Shown here: positions 61,122 to 64,000 of the stretch, piece by piece
Layout: each line of letters opens with the position of its first letter
Position numbering within the stretch: position 1 is the first letter of the stretch
Source of the DNA: Actinomycetes bacterium
Lineage (GTDB): Bacteria > Actinomycetota > Acidimicrobiia > IMCC26256 > PALSA-610
Length of the DNA: 64,000 nt
Assembly (NCBI GenBank): GCA_025360585.1
Contig: JANYBW010000049.1
Span: 1-64,000 of the forward strand
Reading direction: 5' to 3'
Position numbers and translations under genes: made by a program
The notes under the pieces: model-generated
Database searches by the model: none
Seen by the model: the letters and a program-made list of their open reading frames with translations, nothing else
Told to the model about the DNA's origin: nothing

Positions 61122-61757
61122 TTATTTGTTGGGCTGTGGCGTAACTCGAAGGTAGGGCTTGAGCGCAGTCCAGCCTTTCGGGAATTTCGCTTTGGCATCT
61201 TCATCCGATACTGCAGGAACGATGATGACGTCTTCGCCATCTTTCCAGTTCACCGGAGTCGCTACGGAGTATTTGGCTGTGAGCTGTAGCGAATCGATGA
61301 CCCGCAGGATCTCGTCGAAGTTCCGCCCAGTTGATGCCGGGTAGGTGATGATGAGCTTGATTTTTTTGTCGGCGCCGATGACGAACACGGACCGCACAGT
61401 GAGGGTGTCGTTCGCGTTTGGGTGGATCATGTCGTAGAGATCGCTGACGACACGGTCTGAATCTGCGATCAACGGGAAGTTGAGTGCGGTGCCTTGCGTT
61501 TCTTCGATGTCGCCGACCCAGGCACGGTGGCTATCGATTGGGTCAACGGAAAGGCCCATGACCTTGACGTTGCGCTTGTCGAATTCGGGCTTGAGTTTTG
61601 CGACCATGCCAAGCTCAGTCGTGCAGACGGGAGTGAAGTCTTTGGGGTGCGAAAACAAAACGCCCCAGCTGTCGCCTAAGTATTCGTGAAAATTCAATTT
61701 GCCGTCGGTGGTATCGACGGTGAAGTCGGGAGCGATGTCGCCGAGTCGTAGTGCCAT
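61122..61757 (-). CDS. 1-Cys peroxiredoxin (Prx6 type)
   Basis: 211 residues. The peroxidatic C45 is in HPKDFTPVCTTELG; no other Cys is present, so it is a 1-Cys enzyme and needs an external reductant. The long C-terminal domain (PVNWKDGEDVIIVPAV) is typical of Prx6. It removes H2O2 or lipid peroxides. Single gene, with AAGGA upstream of the ATG; divergent from the DUF3052 gene. Confidence 0.93.
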   Translation of the reverse strand: MALRLGDIAPDFTVDTTDGKLNFHEYLGDSWGVLFSHPKDFTPVCTTELGMVAKLKPEFDKRNVKVMGLSVDPIDSHRAWVGDIEETQGTALNFPLIADSDRVVSDLYDMIHPNANDTLTVRSVFVIGADKKIKLIITYPASTGRNFDEILRVIDSLQLTAKYSVATPVNWKDGEDVIIVPAVSDEDAKAKFPKGWTALKPYLRVTPQPNK

Positions 61758-61941
61758 TGCTGGATTCCTTTCGAGAACGGATTGCCGGTTTCGGAGCTTA
61801 GGTTGTGATGCCGTTTAAAAGCCGACCTGAAAGGTCGGAAATTCCCGAGACGTGCGCGAATCTTGTGCTGGCATTCTTGCACTGCCATCTTGTGTCGGCT
61901 TCGCATTGACTTTTGGTCGCTCGACCAGGAAGAATGCGTCC

Positions 61942-62358
61942 GTGGCGGGGTACTCATCCACAGCATTGTCGAAAAAGCTCGGCATCAAGGTCGACTCGCG
62001 GGTTGCAATCGTGAGCGCGCCCGCAGGTTTCGTCGCGCTCCTAGACCCACTCCCTGAAGGCGTTCGATTGTTGGAATCGGCGCGTGGCCGCAATGATGTA
62101 TTGGTGTTCTTCGCGACTCGTCGCAATGAGCTCAATCGTCGGTTCTCGAAACTTGCGAACGCGATCGATGCCGATGGTGGCGTATGGATTGTGTGGCCGA
62201 AACGCACCGCCAATGTTGCTACTGATTTGACGGAAAACGTCGTGCGGACGATCGGTCTTGAGGCCGGACTGGTCGACAACAATGTGTGCGCCATCGACGA
62301 CACGTGGTCGGGGTTACGGTTCGTCTACCGACTCGTGGATCGTCCAGCGCGCCGTTAA
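61942..62358 (+). CDS. DUF3052 family protein
   Basis: 138 residues. GYSSTALSKKLGIKVDSRVAI, the VLVFFATRRNELNRRF middle, GGVWIVWPKR and VATDLTENVVRTIGLEAGLVDNNVCAIDDTWSGLRFVYR match actinobacterial DUF3052 proteins of unknown function. GTG start at 61942 with an upstream AGGA; the frame runs 30 codons further without a good start. In mycobacteria a DUF3052 gene is also next to a peroxiredoxin gene, so a redox link is possible. Confidence 0.8.
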   Translation: MAGYSSTALSKKLGIKVDSRVAIVSAPAGFVALLDPLPEGVRLLESARGRNDVLVFFATRRNELNRRFSKLANAIDADGGVWIVWPKRTANVATDLTENVVRTIGLEAGLVDNNVCAIDDTWSGLRFVYRLVDRPARR

Positions 62359-62369
62359 AGTCTTCGAAC

Positions 62370-63134
62370 ATGTGCGGTCGATTCGTCACAACCTCTGCGG
62401 TTGCGGACCTCGCCGAGAGGCTTCAGATCGACGACATTCGGGCTGAGGAGTCTGGCCCGAATTTCAACGTGACCCCGCGTGCAGCAGTTGCGATCGTGGC
62501 CGCGGGCGCCAAGGAAATTCCTGCGCAACGTTCGGATGTTGACGATGCTGGCGACATGCTCGATACGCCGCAACGGATTCTGGATCGGGTGCGGTGGGGT
62601 CTGGTGCCGTCGTGGGCGAAAGATTTGTCCATCGGCGACAAGATGATTAACGCGCGCTCCGAAACGATCCGAGAGAAGCGTTCGTTTCAACGAGCGTTCG
62701 CGAAACGACGCTGCTTGATTCCGGTCGACGGGTTCTATGAGTGGAAAGTGATGCCGCGGCGCAAAACGAAACAGCCGGTGTTTATCCATTCAACGGTTGC
62801 GGAGCCGCTCGTGTTCGCGGGCTTGTACGAAGTCTGGCGGGACAAGGCCGACCCCGATGCCCCAATGGTGCGAACCTGTTCGATCATCACGACTGCGGCG
62901 AACGACACGATGGCGCCGATTCATGACCGGATGCCGGTGATACTTGGGCCTCAGCATTACGACGAATGGCTCGATCCGAATCATCAGGATCTCGACGTAC
63001 TCACGCGGTTGTTGGTGCCGTCGAGCAACGATGCGATTACGTACTACCCCGTGCGAACGCTCGTGAACAAGGCCGCGAACAACTTTGCCGAACTCCTCGA
63101 ACCCGCCCCGCCCGAATCCCTGATCGACGCCTAA
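62370..63134 (+). CDS. SRAP (HMCES/YedK-like) DNA-protein crosslink protein
   Basis: 254 residues. Starts MCGRF, whose Cys2 becomes the nucleophile that crosslinks to abasic sites in single-stranded DNA. NVTPRAAVAIV, WGLVPSWAKD, INARSETI, RCLIPVDGFYEWK and HDRMPVIL are the conserved SRAP blocks. Shields abasic sites from error-prone processing. 11 bp after DUF3052, possibly cotranscribed. Confidence 0.94.
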   Translation: MCGRFVTTSAVADLAERLQIDDIRAEESGPNFNVTPRAAVAIVAAGAKEIPAQRSDVDDAGDMLDTPQRILDRVRWGLVPSWAKDLSIGDKMINARSETIREKRSFQRAFAKRRCLIPVDGFYEWKVMPRRKTKQPVFIHSTVAEPLVFAGLYEVWRDKADPDAPMVRTCSIITTAANDTMAPIHDRMPVILGPQHYDEWLDPNHQDLDVLTRLLVPSSNDAITYYPVRTLVNKAANNFAELLEPAPPESLIDA

Positions 63135-63175
63135 CGAAATCTGCAAGGGGGGAGTGTTCCATCACGGCTGTACGT

Positions 63176-63189
63176 CGGTGCGCGCACCG
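63176..63189. promoter_or_regulatory. Perfect 14-bp palindrome upstream of the Rieske gene
   Basis: CGGTGCGCGCACCG reads the same on both strands. It lies 122 bp before the Rieske-gene ATG in a 176-bp gap and may be an operator. A second inverted repeat, GCACG-aa-CGTGC (63299-63310), abuts that ATG. Confidence 0.4.
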
Positions 63190-63310
63190 CTATGTCGCGG
63201 ACTCCGACCGATGAGGAGGGCGTCGGTGTGGCTCCTGTGACCAGCCCAGCAGCTATTCGTAAATCCGCCAAGGCTTGTAATGACTCGCGGGTCATCGGGC
63301 ACGAACGTGC

Positions 63311-64000
63311 ATGGCTAACTGGATCAAGGTTCAAAATTGGGACGATATCGCTGATCGCGTGCCCGTTGGTGTGAACATCGAAGGTGTCGATGTCGTAATC
63401 ATTCGGCGTGGAGAGGATCATTCGGTTCTCTATGGGCGGTGTTTACATCGAGGCGCGTTACTCAGCGACGGCACGATCAACGGCGACGATTTGATTTGCG
63501 GTTTGCACGGCTGGGACTACCGGATCGATTCAGGGGTGAGCGCCTACAACAACCGCGAGGTATTGGAACGGTTCCCGAGCAAAATTGAAGCCGGATCAGT
63601 GTGGGTGGATCGCGACGCGATCGTGAGATGGTTGCTCTTGCATCCTCAGCCCTATTCGCTCGATGGGTATCAAGGCCTCTATCAGGACCCCCATATGGTT
63701 CCGGAGGAACCGTTCGTGCAATACATCCACGAATTGGCCGAACACGGGCTCAGCAAGACCGGTCATCACGGCCCGATCGCGGCGATGGGCGTACCCCGCG
63801 ACGAACTCCCGTCGTGGGATTCGATCCAGTTTGTAACTGCACAACTCGCTCGATTGCCACAGCTCGATGACGTTGCGGTGGACACCGAGGTTTGCATCGG
63901 ACCGAACGCTGAAAAGCCGCTGTGGCTTGAGATGCCGTTGTTCGTGAGCGATATGAGTTTCGGTGCACTTTCAGAGGAAGCGAAAGTTGCTTTGGCTCGT
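63311..64000 (+). CDS. Rieske domain fused to glutamate-synthase-like FMN domain (partial)
   Basis: The first 230 residues are in the window; the gene continues beyond. A Rieske 2Fe-2S domain (about 1-105) has C44-L-H46 and C63-GL-H66. Then comes a linker and the start of a glutamate-synthase central/FMN-binding domain (PLWLEMPLFVSDMSFGALSEEAKVALAR). In-frame TGA at 63281 makes the ATG at 63311 the only start. No clear ribosome site; an inverted repeat abuts the ATG. Probably a redox enzyme delivering electrons to an FMN amidotransferase-like barrel; substrate unknown. Confidence 0.82.
   Translation, partial: MANWIKVQNWDDIADRVPVGVNIEGVDVVIIRRGEDHSVLYGRCLHRGALLSDGTINGDDLICGLHGWDYRIDSGVSAYNNREVLERFPSKIEAGSVWVDRDAIVRWLLLHPQPYSLDGYQGLYQDPHMVPEEPFVQYIHELAEHGLSKTGHHGPIAAMGVPRDELPSWDSIQFVTAQLARLPQLDDVAVDTEVCIGPNAEKPLWLEMPLFVSDMSFGALSEEAKVALAR

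Overview
The window is the chromosome of a free-living, aerobic, high-GC Gram-positive bacterium, most likely an actinobacterium. The evidence is a coenzyme F420 biosynthesis block (cofD, cofE and a separate FbiB-type nitroreductase), F420-type LLM oxidoreductases, LytR-CpsA-Psr proteins with C-terminal LytR_C regions, DUF3052 and DUF5719 proteins, a biotin carboxylase/BCCP fusion, and many GTG starts. Placement in the Acidimicrobiia is my inference from overall gene content; no rRNA or tRNA gene is present to confirm it. Several neighbourhoods resemble the mycobacterial region that carries lpdA, accA3, birA, LCP, wbbL, a sugar nucleotidyltransferase, fbiAB, manB, sahH, comF, hpf and secA1, so this looks like conserved chromosomal backbone with local insertions.

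Layout. 0.2-8.5 kb: a ferredoxin, an LLM-SDR-ALDH oxidation operon, a START-like protein, an LpdA-type flavoprotein, a PhzF protein and the acyl-CoA carboxylase alpha subunit. 8.5-10.6 kb: birA (divergent from accA) converging on pabB. 10.6-20.5 kb: a cell-envelope glycan cluster with two LCP ligases, UDP-glucose dehydrogenase, UDP-xylose synthase, two GT2 glycosyltransferases, a His-rich membrane-anchored protein of unknown role, a sugar-1-phosphate nucleotidyltransferase and an epimerase homologue lacking the catalytic Tyr. 20.5-22.8 kb: the F420 operon. 23.5-28.6 kb: a large membrane GT2, DUF5719 and a thioredoxin-like protein. 28.6-38.7 kb: ftsH, a CPBP protease, a GT-C-like membrane protein, manB, Trm112, a PGI/PMI isomerase and an RHH-VOC pair. 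38.8-40.4 kb: ahcY behind a candidate SAM-clan riboswitch. 40.5-51.5 kb: an sbcD-sbcC-nurA operon and, on the same strand 5 kb away, herA, with metabolic genes between them. 51.6-64 kb: SDR, comF, phosphatidylcholine synthase, hpf, a response regulator, secA, prfB, ftsEX, a 1-Cys peroxiredoxin, DUF3052, SRAP, and the start of a Rieske/glutamate-synthase-like protein that runs off the window.

How the genes work together. Sugar-phosphate interconversion (PGI/PMI, manB, nucleotidyltransferase, ugd, uxs) can feed nucleotide sugars to the glycosyltransferases and then to the LCP ligases for wall attachment. cofD/cofE make F420 for the LLM oxidoreductase and possibly the nitroreductases. SbcCD, NurA and HerA together form a complete DNA end-resection set best known from archaea.

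Most unusual features: (i) herA/nurA beside sbcCD; (ii) two copies, in inverted orientation, of a 150-151 bp element with 16-bp terminal inverted repeats, one of which exactly fills the gap between two convergent stop codons; (iii) the ahcY leader with a SAM-I/IV-like core and an anti-Shine-Dalgarno; (iv) a G-quadruplex motif between herA and an SDR gene; (v) many short perfect tandem duplications inside and between genes.
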